Positions 43,810-52,423 of a DNA stretch of 64,000 nucleotides are shown in pieces. The notes under the pieces were generated by a model that ran no database searches, had not been told where the DNA came from, and worked only from the letters and a program-made list of their open reading frames with translations. The position numbers and the translations under genes were made by a program. Source of the stretch: Vreelandella sp031769195 (GTDB lineage Bacteria; Pseudomonadota; Gammaproteobacteria; Pseudomonadales; Halomonadaceae); NCBI RefSeq assembly GCF_031769195.1, contig NZ_JAVHNP010000004.1, forward strand, positions 186,001-250,000, written 5' to 3'. Position 1 is the stretch's first letter, and each line of letters opens with the position of its first letter.

Positions 43810-45192
43810 ATGAGCAACAGCATTACGACAGTCAACCCGACCACCGGCGAAACGCTTGAGACCTACACGCTGATGGATGAAAGCCAAGCGAAGCAGGTAG
43901 TCGAGGCCAGTCATGAGGCGTTTTTGGATTGGCGGCTAAAGCCGTTAGAGCACCGCGCCAAGGTAGTCAAAGCCATTGGCGAAGCGATGAATGCGCATAA
44001 AGATGAGCTTGCCGACCTGATGGTCAAAGAGATGGGCAAACTGCCATCACAGGCGCGCCAGGAAGTGGATCTTTGCGTCGGTATTTGTGACTACACCGCC
44101 GAACACGGCCCTACTAAGCTGGCCGATGAAGAGCGCCAACCCGGCAACGGCGAGCGCGGTATCGTCACCTACTCCCCCATGGGCGTGATTTACGGTATTC
44201 AGCCGTGGAACTTCCCTGCCTACCAAGTGGTGCGCTACTCCATTGCTAATATTATGGCGGGCAACAGCGTGCTGTTAAAACACGCTGAAAATGTCACGGG
44301 CAGTGGCCTGCTGCTGGAGAAAATCTACCGCGAGGCGGGCCTGCCGGAAAACGTCTTCCGCACGTTGGTGATCTCTCATGATGTTTCCGACACCGTGATT
44401 GCCCATAAAGCCGTGCGTGGCGTGACCTTGACCGGTAGCGATGGCGCAGGCCGTAAGGTGGCCGCTAAAGCCGCCGAGCACCTGAAAAAGACCGTATTGG
44501 AGCTGGGCTCCAACGATGCCTACTTGGTGCTGGACGATGCCGACCTCGACGTTGCAGTCGATACCTGTGTGACCGGTCGTGTCTTCAACGGTGGTCAAAC
44601 CTGCGTAGCGGCAAAACGCTTTGTGGTCACCGAGAAAAACTACGAAGCGTTCAAAGAGCGCTACGTGGCACGCATGAAGGACTTAAAAGCGGGCGACCCG
44701 AACAAAGAAGATAGCGACTTAGGCCCCATGGCCCGCGTGGATCTTCGCGACGGCCTGCATGAACAGGTCGAAGAGAGCGTTCGTAAAGGTGCGAAAATTC
44801 TCTGCGGTGGTGAAAAGCCCGAGGGTAAAGGCGCGTTTTACCCGGTCACCGTGCTGGATAACGTCACTCCCGGCCAGCCTGCCTACGATGACGAGCTGTT
44901 TGGCCCGGTCGCCGCGTTGATTCGTGCCAAAGACGATGAAGATGCCATGCGCATTGCCAACGATAGCCGCTACGGCTTGGGCGGCGGCATCATTTCTAAA
45001 GACGTGAAGCGCGCCACCGAGCTTGCCCGCAAGTATTTCGATACCGGCATGGTGTTTATCAACGGCTTTGGCGTAGCAACCCCTGAAATGCCCTTCGGTG
45101 GGGTGAAAGACTCAGGCTATGGCCGTGAGCACGGCGGCTTTGGCATGCATGAGTTCGTCAATGCTAAATCGGTGATTGTGGTACAAAGCTAA
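43810..45192 (+). CDS. NAD(P)-dependent succinate-semialdehyde dehydrogenase (GabD2/Sad type)
   Basis: 460 residues of the aldehyde dehydrogenase superfamily. IQPWNFPAYQVVRY, LTGSDGAGRKVA, LELGSNDAYLVL with Glu231 and GGQTCVAAKR with Cys265 are visible; the SNDA variant is characteristic of the Sad/GabD2 group. It oxidises succinate semialdehyde to succinate, linking 4-aminobutyrate or related breakdown to the citric acid cycle. No gabT lies beside it. A strong AGGAG precedes the ATG, and two hairpins follow the stop. Confidence 0.87.
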   Translation: MSNSITTVNPTTGETLETYTLMDESQAKQVVEASHEAFLDWRLKPLEHRAKVVKAIGEAMNAHKDELADLMVKEMGKLPSQARQEVDLCVGICDYTAEHGPTKLADEERQPGNGERGIVTYSPMGVIYGIQPWNFPAYQVVRYSIANIMAGNSVLLKHAENVTGSGLLLEKIYREAGLPENVFRTLVISHDVSDTVIAHKAVRGVTLTGSDGAGRKVAAKAAEHLKKTVLELGSNDAYLVLDDADLDVAVDTCVTGRVFNGGQTCVAAKRFVVTEKNYEAFKERYVARMKDLKAGDPNKEDSDLGPMARVDLRDGLHEQVEESVRKGAKILCGGEKPEGKGAFYPVTVLDNVTPGQPAYDDELFGPVAALIRAKDDEDAMRIANDSRYGLGGGIISKDVKRATELARKYFDTGMVFINGFGVATPEMPFGGVKDSGYGREHGGFGMHEFVNAKSVIVVQS

Positions 45193-45200
45193 CATCGCCA

Positions 45201-45270
45201 AGCCCATCGGCTTACGATGGGCTAATCCATAAAAACGCCGCAGTGTCGTTTATGACCTGCGGCGTTTTTT
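45201..45270 (+). terminator. Double hairpin terminator after the semialdehyde dehydrogenase gene
   Basis: A first stem, AGCCCATCG with CGATGGGCT, is at 45201-45223. A second, AAAAACGCCGCAG with CTGCGGCGTTTTT, is at 45231-45269 and ends in a T-run. The second is a textbook terminator. A-rich sequence before its left arm would let it also end pgpA transcription from the other strand. Confidence 0.88.
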
Positions 45271-45296
45271 ATGGGTAGCATATTTTAAAAGTGGCG

Positions 45297-45776
45297 TTAG
45301 GCGATTTTCTGCTGCCGACGCTGCCATAGCGTCACTATCAGCGCGACCACCAGCCAGCTTACTAGCGCGGCAATCACGTCATCCAACACAATGCCAAGCC
45401 CACCGGTGACATACTCTGCCAGATGGATGGGCGGAGGTTTTAAGCCGTCAAAGAAACGGTAAACGCCAAACGCCAAGGCCATTACCAGCGGGTGACGGGC
45501 GGCTTTTAACCCCAGTACCACCAGCGGAAAAGCCACGTACTCATCCGCGACAATACTGCCATGGTCCAGGCCGTCGTAGTGCCACGCCGCGATATGGCAG
45601 ACCGGCACAGCGGCTACCACCATCAGCGCAATGATGGCCGCCTGCTGGCCGGTCGGGCGGCCTAATAGCCACCAAGCCAGCGGCAGGCCAATCAGTGAAC
45701 CAAAGGTGCCCGGCGCAACAGGCGCTAACCCCAATCCAAAGCCAGTGGCTAGCCAAAAATTAAACGTATCGAGCAT
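45297..45776 (-). CDS. pgpA: Phosphatidylglycerophosphatase A
   Basis: 159 residues with about four membrane helices. PgpA motifs are GFGLGLAPVAPGTFGSLIGLPL near the N-terminus, GSIVADEYVAFPLV, YRFFDGLKPPPI and GGLGIVLDDVIAA with the metal-binding aspartates. It dephosphorylates phosphatidylglycerol phosphate to phosphatidylglycerol in the inner membrane. The usual upstream neighbours thiL and nusB are not here; instead a DUF533 gene overlaps the start by one base. Confidence 0.9.
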   Translation of the reverse strand: MLDTFNFWLATGFGLGLAPVAPGTFGSLIGLPLAWWLLGRPTGQQAAIIALMVVAAVPVCHIAAWHYDGLDHGSIVADEYVAFPLVVLGLKAARHPLVMALAFGVYRFFDGLKPPPIHLAEYVTGGLGIVLDDVIAALVSWLVVALIVTLWQRRQQKIA

Positions 45777-46507
45777 TAGCCAGCCTGCTGCGCCTGACGC
45801 TCAAGCTCCGCCGCCATCTCGGGCGTTAAATTCAGCGCGCTGGCAAGTTGGTCCAACCATGCCCGCTCCATGGGGTTTTGGTCATCAATCACGGCAACGC
45901 TAATCAAGTACATCTCGCGAGCCGCTTGCGGAGAGTCTGCCTCGCGGGCGAGTGCCTGCGCATCCAGCGGTGCTTTTAACTGCTGTTCCACCCAGCGGTG
46001 CATCTCTTGATCAGCGCCGAGGGCATCAATCTGATCGGTGATCAGCGCCTGCTCCTGCTCATCAATATGGCCATCCGCGCGAGCCGCCATGATCATGGCC
46101 TGCAGCAGCTCCAGGCTGCGGCGCTCTTGATACTCACCGCTCAGCACCTCGACGCGCTCGCCTTCTGATGAGGATTGGGTCGCGGCTCCTTTCTTTTCCT
46201 GGGAGCTTTGCCACGCTTTCCACGCCAGCATCCCCACACCTGCAATCGCGCCATATTTCAACGCTTTACCACCCATGCTACGACCACGTTTTGACCCTAC
46301 CAGCATGCCCATGGCACCACCGCCCAGCAGGCTTTTTACATCAAAACCACCAGAAGAGCCGCTGCTTTGACGTGTGCTTTGGCTGCTATTGCCGCCTAAG
46401 TGACGAGAGAGACCATCGATCACGCCTTTTACATCCATGCCGCCACTGCCGCTTTTACTGCCGCTGGCTTGGCTCATGAGCTGCTGTAGAATTTTGCTTG
46501 CGTTCAT
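45776..46507 (-). CDS. DUF533/YebE family protein with TerB-like domain
   Basis: 243 residues. The first 75 are low-complexity and rich in Gly, Ser and Gln, and a hydrophobic segment (LKYGAIAGVGMLAWKAWQ, about 83-100) may be a membrane anchor. The C-terminal part (about 130-235) has LLQAMIMAARADGHIDEQEQALI, the TerB/DUF533 pattern. The function is unknown; the E. coli relative YebE responds to envelope stress. The stop and the pgpA start overlap by one base (TAATG), so the two are coupled. Confidence 0.82.
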   Translation of the reverse strand: MNASKILQQLMSQASGSKSGSGGMDVKGVIDGLSRHLGGNSSQSTRQSSGSSGGFDVKSLLGGGAMGMLVGSKRGRSMGGKALKYGAIAGVGMLAWKAWQSSQEKKGAATQSSSEGERVEVLSGEYQERRSLELLQAMIMAARADGHIDEQEQALITDQIDALGADQEMHRWVEQQLKAPLDAQALAREADSPQAAREMYLISVAVIDDQNPMERAWLDQLASALNLTPEMAAELERQAQQAG

Positions 46508-46616
46508 CCTTGCACTCCTCGATAGACATTCATTCGACAGATCGAATGCGGGTCGTTTAACCCTTGTTATAACGCATGCTACATGAATGCAGTATGAATC
46601 AATCCCGCATGATCGC

Positions 46617-49600
46617 TTAGCTCAGTGCTCCTTTCACCGCGACCGAGCTACCGTGTCGGCTAGCGTTCACCTCAATACGTACTGGCATCTGCTCTTTGAG
46701 TTCGCTGACGTGGGAAATAATCCCAATCATGCGGCCGCTCATTTGCAGCTCGCTCAGCATGGCAATGGCTTGATCCAGGGCGTCTTGATCCAGGCTGCCA
46801 AAGCCTTCATCTATGAATAGCGTATCCAACTGAATACCGCCCGCGTAGGCTTGCACCACATCGGAAAGCCCCAGCGCCAGCGAGAGCGCCGCCATAAACG
46901 ACTCCCCGCCAGAGAGCGTGGCCACCGGGCGGTTCTTGCCGGTGTAGGTATCGGCAACATCTAGCTCTAGCCCAGACGCTTTGGTTCCTTTAGAAGGGTC
47001 TTCGCGGCGTACCAACTGGTAGCGCCCACGGCTCATGCGTACCAAGCGTTCGGACGCTTGGATCAGCACATCATCAAGCAGCACGCCCAGTACAAAACGC
47101 TGAAGACTAATACGATGGCCCGTGCGGCCGTTGGCCACTTCGCTCAGCGTTCCCCATAGCCGGTATTGGGCTTCAAGCTCCGCCTGGGAAGCGTGAGCCG
47201 CCGCCAGCTTTTGATGAATACTTTGCAGCGTGGTGAAGCGCCCATCCAGCCCGCGCCAGATCTCGAGCTGGCGATTCTCTTCAGCTTGAGCACTATCAGC
47301 CTGGGCGTTAAGCGCGGCAAGATCCGGTAGCGATTTTTCCGCCAGTTGGGTTTGGTAATTCTCCAGCGCACCCTCAAGCTCAGCCAAGCGGCGTTGATAC
47401 GCCTCCACCTGCTGAGTCAACTCCTGCCGCTGGGCATCACTTAACTGCGCTGCCTGGTACGCCGCCTCATCATCAAAGGGGCTTGCCTGAAGCGCGGCCT
47501 GCCACTCGGCGTTAGCCTGCTGAAGCGCTTGCTCGCTTCGCTCGACCCGCTCACTCGCCCCGCGCAACTGCTCTTCCGCCCGCGCCAGCTGTGTTTGACG
47601 GGTGGACAGCGACTGTTGAGCGCTCTCCCAGGCTTTCTCAAGCTGGGCGATGTGCTGCTCCAGTGTTACCAGTGTTTGGTGCATTGCCTCAGGGTGACGG
47701 GCATCTTCCGGCAGCGACTGGCTCAGTTGGTCGCGCTGACTCTCTAGGCGAAGCGCGCGCTCTTTCGCCTTTTCCACCTCAGGCCGCTGGGCTTTGAGCT
47801 GTTTATCCAACGTGCCCCACTCGCGTCGCAGCGCATCCCGCGCTTCGGTCTGTTGGCGAATCTCAGCGTCAACCTGCTCTCGGCGCTGCACTTGGCGGCG
47901 CAGGTCTTCATAGGCCTTTTGCAAAGCAGACAGCGGTTGACTCGCCCACTCCCCTAACTGCTGATTCAGCCGCTGGGCCTGCTCTGTGTGGCTGTCGATC
48001 TGTTGGGTGAGCTGATGGTGATGGCGCTCTGCACGTTGCTGCGCTTGACGGGCCTGTTCCTGCGCCGCTCTGGCCTCTTCCACCTGTGCCTGGGTAACCA
48101 GCTCGGCACGGTGAACCGCTGGAGCAGGATGCTCCGGGCTGCCACACACCGGGCACGGTGTGTCTTGTTCAAGGGTGAGTGCTAACAGCGCGGCCTGCCC
48201 TTGATGCCAGTGCATCTCTTGCTCAGTGGCGTGGCGTTCGGCACGTTCGGTGTCGCGTTGCTGGCCCTTGAGGGCGCTGGCAGCCTGCTGCTGTTGCTTG
48301 GTTAACGCCTGACGCTGTCGAGTGAGATCATCAAGCTCTTGGCGCAGGGTAAGCAGGTGGTGATGGCGGTTTAGCTCAGCGGGGGCGCTGGCCAGCTGCT
48401 GACATTCAGCCTGCAAGCGCTCTAGTTGAACGCCGATGGCTTCGCCCTGTTGACGTATGCCGTCTAGCTGCTGCTCATCTCGCTTGAGCGCTCCATCGGC
48501 CTGTTGCCAAGCGGCCTGAGCCGTTTGAAAGTGCCGCTGCAGTTCACTGAGCTGCTGGCTTTTCTGGATAAACTCGTCCAATTGGCGGTGCCGCTCCCTC
48601 ATTGCCGGGAGCTCCGCCTGCTGCTGGCGTGCCGTTTCTAGCGCCTGCTGTGCCTGCTCAGCGTGAGAGCGCTGCGTGATTAACGCGGCGTTTGCTTGGC
48701 GCTGCTCATCGTGGGCGGTAGCCAACGCCTGCTGCGCTTGGTCTAGAGTGGCTTTCTGGGGGCGCAGCGCCTGGGCATGGGTACTCTGCGCTAACCGCGC
48801 TTGGCTATTGTCTACCTCAGCGCGCTGCTCAAGATGACGGGCTTTATCGGCTGCCAGCGCGTCCCGCGCCTCAAATTGGCGCTGTAGCGCAAGGGCCTCA
48901 TCGCGCTGCTGTTCGGCAAGTCGGCGCTTTCGCTGCGCGGTTTCAAAGCCTTCCCTCGCTTGGCCTACCTGGGGCGCCAGCGCTTCCAGCTCTTGCGCTA
49001 ACACAGCCTCGCTCTCAAGCTCCCCACCGGCCAGAATGCCGCTGATATGCTGGCGATGATCGCGCACCGCCCGCTCGATGTGATTGGCCTGGGTGCGCAG
49101 ACGCTCTTCAATACGCTGAAACATCTGAGTTTGGAACAGCTGGGAAAAAATCACTTCGCGATCTTTGGAGCCTGCCAGCAGCAGTTCGCGGAACTTACCC
49201 TGGGGGAGCACCATCACCTGACGAAACTGATTAGCATCCAGACCTATCAGCGCTTGCAGCTCCGCGGTGGCGTCGGTGACCTTACGTGCCACGAGGCACT
49301 GGTCGTCCTCCCCCTCTGGAGTGACCCGCCACAGCTGGGCTTCAGCGTTTTGCGTGGTTGTACCTTCGCCGCTGGCTTTGGGTCGCTCCTGCTGCGGTAC
49401 TCGGCGCACCCGATAGGTGGCATTACGCAGACGAAACGTCAGGCTGACTTCGGTCAACAAAGAGGCTTCCGCCTGGTCGCAGCGCATCTGGCCTGCGTCC
49501 CGCTCGCTGCCTGTGGTTTGGCCATACAGGGCAAAACAGATGGCATCGAGAATCGAGCTTTTACCCGCGCCGGTGGGGCCATTAATGAGAAACAGCGGGC

Positions 49601-49682
49601 TTCTACCCAAAGCAGTGAAGTCGATGGTTTCACGACGGGCAAAGGGGCCAAAGGCCTGCATAGTGAGCGTTAATGGCGTCAT
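46617..49682 (-). CDS. sbcC: Exonuclease SbcCD, subunit C
   Basis: 1021 residues of the SMC/Rad50 type. The N-terminal ATPase half has Walker A NGPTGAGKSSILDAICFALYG. Long coiled coils rich in Gln, Glu, Ala and Leu flank a zinc hook with Cys510-x2-Cys513 (DTPCPVCGS). The C-terminal half has the signature LSGGESFMAALSLALGLSD and Walker B LDTLFIDEGFGSLD. With SbcD it cuts hairpins and DNA ends and restrains palindrome-mediated instability. The start overlaps the sbcD stop by 4 nt. Confidence 0.96.
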   Translation of the reverse strand: MTPLTLTMQAFGPFARRETIDFTALGRSPLFLINGPTGAGKSSILDAICFALYGQTTGSERDAGQMRCDQAEASLLTEVSLTFRLRNATYRVRRVPQQERPKASGEGTTTQNAEAQLWRVTPEGEDDQCLVARKVTDATAELQALIGLDANQFRQVMVLPQGKFRELLLAGSKDREVIFSQLFQTQMFQRIEERLRTQANHIERAVRDHRQHISGILAGGELESEAVLAQELEALAPQVGQAREGFETAQRKRRLAEQQRDEALALQRQFEARDALAADKARHLEQRAEVDNSQARLAQSTHAQALRPQKATLDQAQQALATAHDEQRQANAALITQRSHAEQAQQALETARQQQAELPAMRERHRQLDEFIQKSQQLSELQRHFQTAQAAWQQADGALKRDEQQLDGIRQQGEAIGVQLERLQAECQQLASAPAELNRHHHLLTLRQELDDLTRQRQALTKQQQQAASALKGQQRDTERAERHATEQEMHWHQGQAALLALTLEQDTPCPVCGSPEHPAPAVHRAELVTQAQVEEARAAQEQARQAQQRAERHHHQLTQQIDSHTEQAQRLNQQLGEWASQPLSALQKAYEDLRRQVQRREQVDAEIRQQTEARDALRREWGTLDKQLKAQRPEVEKAKERALRLESQRDQLSQSLPEDARHPEAMHQTLVTLEQHIAQLEKAWESAQQSLSTRQTQLARAEEQLRGASERVERSEQALQQANAEWQAALQASPFDDEAAYQAAQLSDAQRQELTQQVEAYQRRLAELEGALENYQTQLAEKSLPDLAALNAQADSAQAEENRQLEIWRGLDGRFTTLQSIHQKLAAAHASQAELEAQYRLWGTLSEVANGRTGHRISLQRFVLGVLLDDVLIQASERLVRMSRGRYQLVRREDPSKGTKASGLELDVADTYTGKNRPVATLSGGESFMAALSLALGLSDVVQAYAGGIQLDTLFIDEGFGSLDQDALDQAIAMLSELQMSGRMIGIISHVSELKEQMPVRIEVNASRHGSSVAVKGALS

Positions 49683-50827
49683 GCTTGGCCCTCCTGCTCA
49701 CGGCTAAGGGTGGTGATTAACTCACTCATGGCGCGGGCCTGCTCGTCGCTCATCGGCTCGCCGCTGGTTTGGGTAAAGAAGTCGCTAAACATATCCAACG
49801 CGCTGAACGCGAGCCGTTCGCGGTCTAGCTGTTGGCGGCCTTTGGCTTCTAACATCCCAGGCTTTTCCAAGTGCAGCACGTTAGGGTAGACCGCCCGCAG
49901 CTTACCCATGGGGTCGAGAATGGCGTGGCGATCGGTGAGGCGTACCAGCAGGTAGTCATCGGCGTGGGGGTCGGTGGCCCCTTGGGCCAAAAGCTGGTCC
50001 AGCTCACCTTCCAGCACGCGCACATCCCTGCGGGGCAGCAGCGGATGGTGGGTAATTTGGGTCACGCCTTCGCGCCCCACCTCTAAAAGAGTCACGCCTT
50101 TGCGCTGGGTGGCTTCGGAAAAGCTGTATTTCAGCAGCGAGCCGCTGTAGCGAATGTGCTCCCCACCGCGAATTTGCGGGCCATGCAGATGGCCGAGCGC
50201 CACATAGTCAAAGCCTTGCATGGGCTCCCAAGCCACACTTTCCGCCCCACCTAGCGTAAGTGGGCGCTCGGAGTCGCTGGCGGTGCCGCCATCCACAAAA
50301 CAGTGGCTCATCAGGAGTGTCGGGCGGCCCGGCTGGCGCTGTGCCTCAATGCGCTGCAGCAGGTAACGGTGAGCGCTATCGAAGTCGCGTACGTCTTCGC
50401 CAAATTCACTGCGTACATACTCTGGGTCTGCGTAGGGAATGCCAAAAATATCCACCGTTTCATCACCTATCGTGAGCGTGACCGGCTGATCGCAGGTGGC
50501 TAAGTCAGTGAGAATATGCAGCCCAGCTTGGCGCAAATGGCGCGCGCCAAACCCTAACCGCTCAGCGCCATCGTGGTTACCGGAAATCATCACGACCGGC
50601 AGGCCGCGCTGCTCGCACAGCTCGCCTAACATATCATCCAGCAGAGTCACCGCTGCCGCCGGAGGCACCGAGCGGTCATAGATATCTCCGGCGACCAGTA
50701 CCGCATCCACCTGCTCGCGGTCGATGATTTCTAGCAACTGCTGCAACACATGACGCTGGTCATCCAGCAGGGAAAGGTTGTGAAACAGCCGCCCCAAATG
50801 CCAATCGGCGGTGTGAAGTAGTCGCAT
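49679..50827 (-). CDS. sbcD: Exonuclease SbcCD, subunit D
   Basis: 382 residues. The Mre11-type phosphoesterase motifs are in order: HTADWHLGRLFH (Asp8, His10), VAGDIYDRSVPP, ISGNHDGAERLG, LMSHCFVDGG and YVALGHLHGPQ. It is the manganese-dependent nuclease subunit that works with SbcC in double-strand break and hairpin processing. It is first in the sbcDC operon, coupled to sbcC by an ATGA overlap. Confidence 0.96.
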   Translation of the reverse strand: MRLLHTADWHLGRLFHNLSLLDDQRHVLQQLLEIIDREQVDAVLVAGDIYDRSVPPAAAVTLLDDMLGELCEQRGLPVVMISGNHDGAERLGFGARHLRQAGLHILTDLATCDQPVTLTIGDETVDIFGIPYADPEYVRSEFGEDVRDFDSAHRYLLQRIEAQRQPGRPTLLMSHCFVDGGTASDSERPLTLGGAESVAWEPMQGFDYVALGHLHGPQIRGGEHIRYSGSLLKYSFSEATQRKGVTLLEVGREGVTQITHHPLLPRRDVRVLEGELDQLLAQGATDPHADDYLLVRLTDRHAILDPMGKLRAVYPNVLHLEKPGMLEAKGRQQLDRERLAFSALDMFSDFFTQTSGEPMSDEQARAMSELITTLSREQEGQA

Positions 50828-50888
50828 GACGCACTCGATACAGAAAAGTTAGCTGCATCATAACAACCTCACACCGCGACGCTAGCGC

Positions 50889-52211
50889 TTAGGGGGTAAT
50901 AGGAAGGTGCCGTTTATGCGCTGAGCGCTGGTAGGTTTGAATCATCGTGGCACGCGCGCCCTCGCCTACCTGCTTGCCTGTTAAGAAGGCATCGATATCC
51001 GCATAGCTAACGCCGAGGGCCTCTTCATCGGCCAGTTGGGGTTTCAGGGTCTCCAAATCGGCGGTGGGCTGTTTCTCTACCAGCGATTCCGGTGCGCCGA
51101 GTACCGCGCCAAGTTGGCGTACTTGAGCCTTGGTCAGCCCGGTTAATGGGGCTATATCACAGGCTCCATCACCATATTTGGTAAAAAAGCCCATGAGCGC
51201 TTCCGCTGCCTGATCGGTTCCCACGACCAGGCCTTTGTTGGCCCCTGCAACGGCATACTGGGCCACCATACGCTGACGCGCTTTGATATTGCCCAGCACG
51301 AAATCCCGCTGCTGGGCATCGGTAAAGCTCAGCCCACCTGCTTCAAGCGAGGCCAGCATCGCATCGCTGGCAGCCTGGATATTCACACTAAGTACGCTAT
51401 CAGGTTTGATAAATGCCAACGCCTGTTGGGCGTCAGCTTCATCGTGCTGGGTATCATAGGGCAAACGCATCGCATAGAAATGGGCTGACACCCCCTCTTG
51501 GCGGGCTTTCTCTACCGCCAGTTGCGCCAGGCGCCCCGCCACGGTGGAATCCACCCCGCCGCTGATACCCAACACCAAGCTCTTTTGACCAGAACTGCGC
51601 AGTTGGCGATAGAGAAACATCACGCGGCGCTCAACTTCCTGTTGTGGGTCAATGGCGGGCACTACGTGCAAGGCGGTTTGAATGTGCGCCTGATGGGCTT
51701 GATGGGCGACGGCGCTGATTTGCCCTTCTACCACCGCAGCGTGGTGTATCGGCAAGCGCTTCAACGCATAATGGGCCGCAGCTAATCGCACTTCATTTCG
51801 GTCGCCCGAAAAGTGGCGCGTCTCAGAGATTAAATAACACTGCTGCTGATACCGAAACGCCCAGGCAAAGCATACCGTTCCCACGGGAATACCGTCGTGG
51901 GGCTCAGGCCCAGCAATGCCGGTATTCGCTATCGCAACGTTGGCATCATTATTGGTGAGAGCCCCCAGCGCCATCTCTTTGGAGGTGGCTTCACTGGTCA
52001 ACCCGCACCGCTCAAGGGTCTGGGCACTTACCGAAAGATAGCGCTGCTTTGCTGCGGGTGAGTACACGGCAAGGCCGCAATCCATTGATTGGCCACTACC
52101 AGGCACCCGCGCCATCTCCGAAGCTATCAACCCCGCCGTACAGGATTCGGCAGTGGCAAGTTTAAGCGCGTGCTCTTGTAAATAATCGCGAACGTGTTTC
52201 AGCAGTTCCAT
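50889..52211 (-). CDS. Fusion of NMN deamidase (PncC/CinA C-terminal domain) and NAD synthetase (NadE)
   Basis: 440 residues in one uninterrupted frame. Residues 1-155 match PncC: TAESCTAGLIASEMARVPGSG, YSPAAKQRYLSV and NTGIAGPEPHDGIPVGTVCFAW. Residues about 185-440 match NadE: the PP-loop LGISGGVDSTVAGRLAQ (216-230), GNIKARQRMV, VVGTDQAAEALMGFFTKYGDGACDIAPLTGLTK and the C-terminal ADEEALGVSYADID. PncC turns NMN into nicotinate mononucleotide, and NadE amidates nicotinate adenine dinucleotide to NAD using ammonia, so both belong to NAD recycling. NadD, the step between them, is not in the window. Confidence 0.9.
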   Translation of the reverse strand: MELLKHVRDYLQEHALKLATAESCTAGLIASEMARVPGSGQSMDCGLAVYSPAAKQRYLSVSAQTLERCGLTSEATSKEMALGALTNNDANVAIANTGIAGPEPHDGIPVGTVCFAWAFRYQQQCYLISETRHFSGDRNEVRLAAAHYALKRLPIHHAAVVEGQISAVAHQAHQAHIQTALHVVPAIDPQQEVERRVMFLYRQLRSSGQKSLVLGISGGVDSTVAGRLAQLAVEKARQEGVSAHFYAMRLPYDTQHDEADAQQALAFIKPDSVLSVNIQAASDAMLASLEAGGLSFTDAQQRDFVLGNIKARQRMVAQYAVAGANKGLVVGTDQAAEALMGFFTKYGDGACDIAPLTGLTKAQVRQLGAVLGAPESLVEKQPTADLETLKPQLADEEALGVSYADIDAFLTGKQVGEGARATMIQTYQRSAHKRHLPITP

Positions 52212-52337
52212 TGCTGGTCTCCTTAGAGGTTACCCCTAGGCGGGTGGGCGTCACTAAAGCCACTATAGATAATCCCCCCTATTTGTCGAAAACCCACTCC
52301 TTCGCTATATCGTCCTATTTCGCGCTGAAACCCGCAT

Positions 52338-52371
52338 AAAAAAAGCCCCCATCACAGGATGAGGGCTTTTT
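52338..52371 (-). terminator. Rho-independent terminator of the DASS transporter gene
   Basis: AAAAAGCCCCCATC pairs with GATGAGGGCTTTTT (one mismatch) around ACAG, about 40 nt past the stop of the minus-strand transporter gene. A and T runs are on both sides. Confidence 0.85.
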
Positions 52372-52395
52372 GCTAACCACGTAAATTTAACCTAG

Positions 52396-52423
52396 GTTAG
52401 TCCCGAAACGTTAGTCCCGAAAC
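52396..52423. repeat. 14-bp tandem duplication across the DASS transporter stop codon
   Basis: GTTAGTCCCGAAAC occurs twice head to tail, at 52396-52409 and 52410-52423. The second copy contains the last codons and the TAA stop of the minus-strand gene, and the first repeats them just outside. Confidence 0.85.

Noticed and set aside
49047..49673. 208-codon plus-strand open frame opposite sbcC
   Set aside because: It lies inside the coding region for the SbcC ATPase head and coiled coil, which is clearly real.
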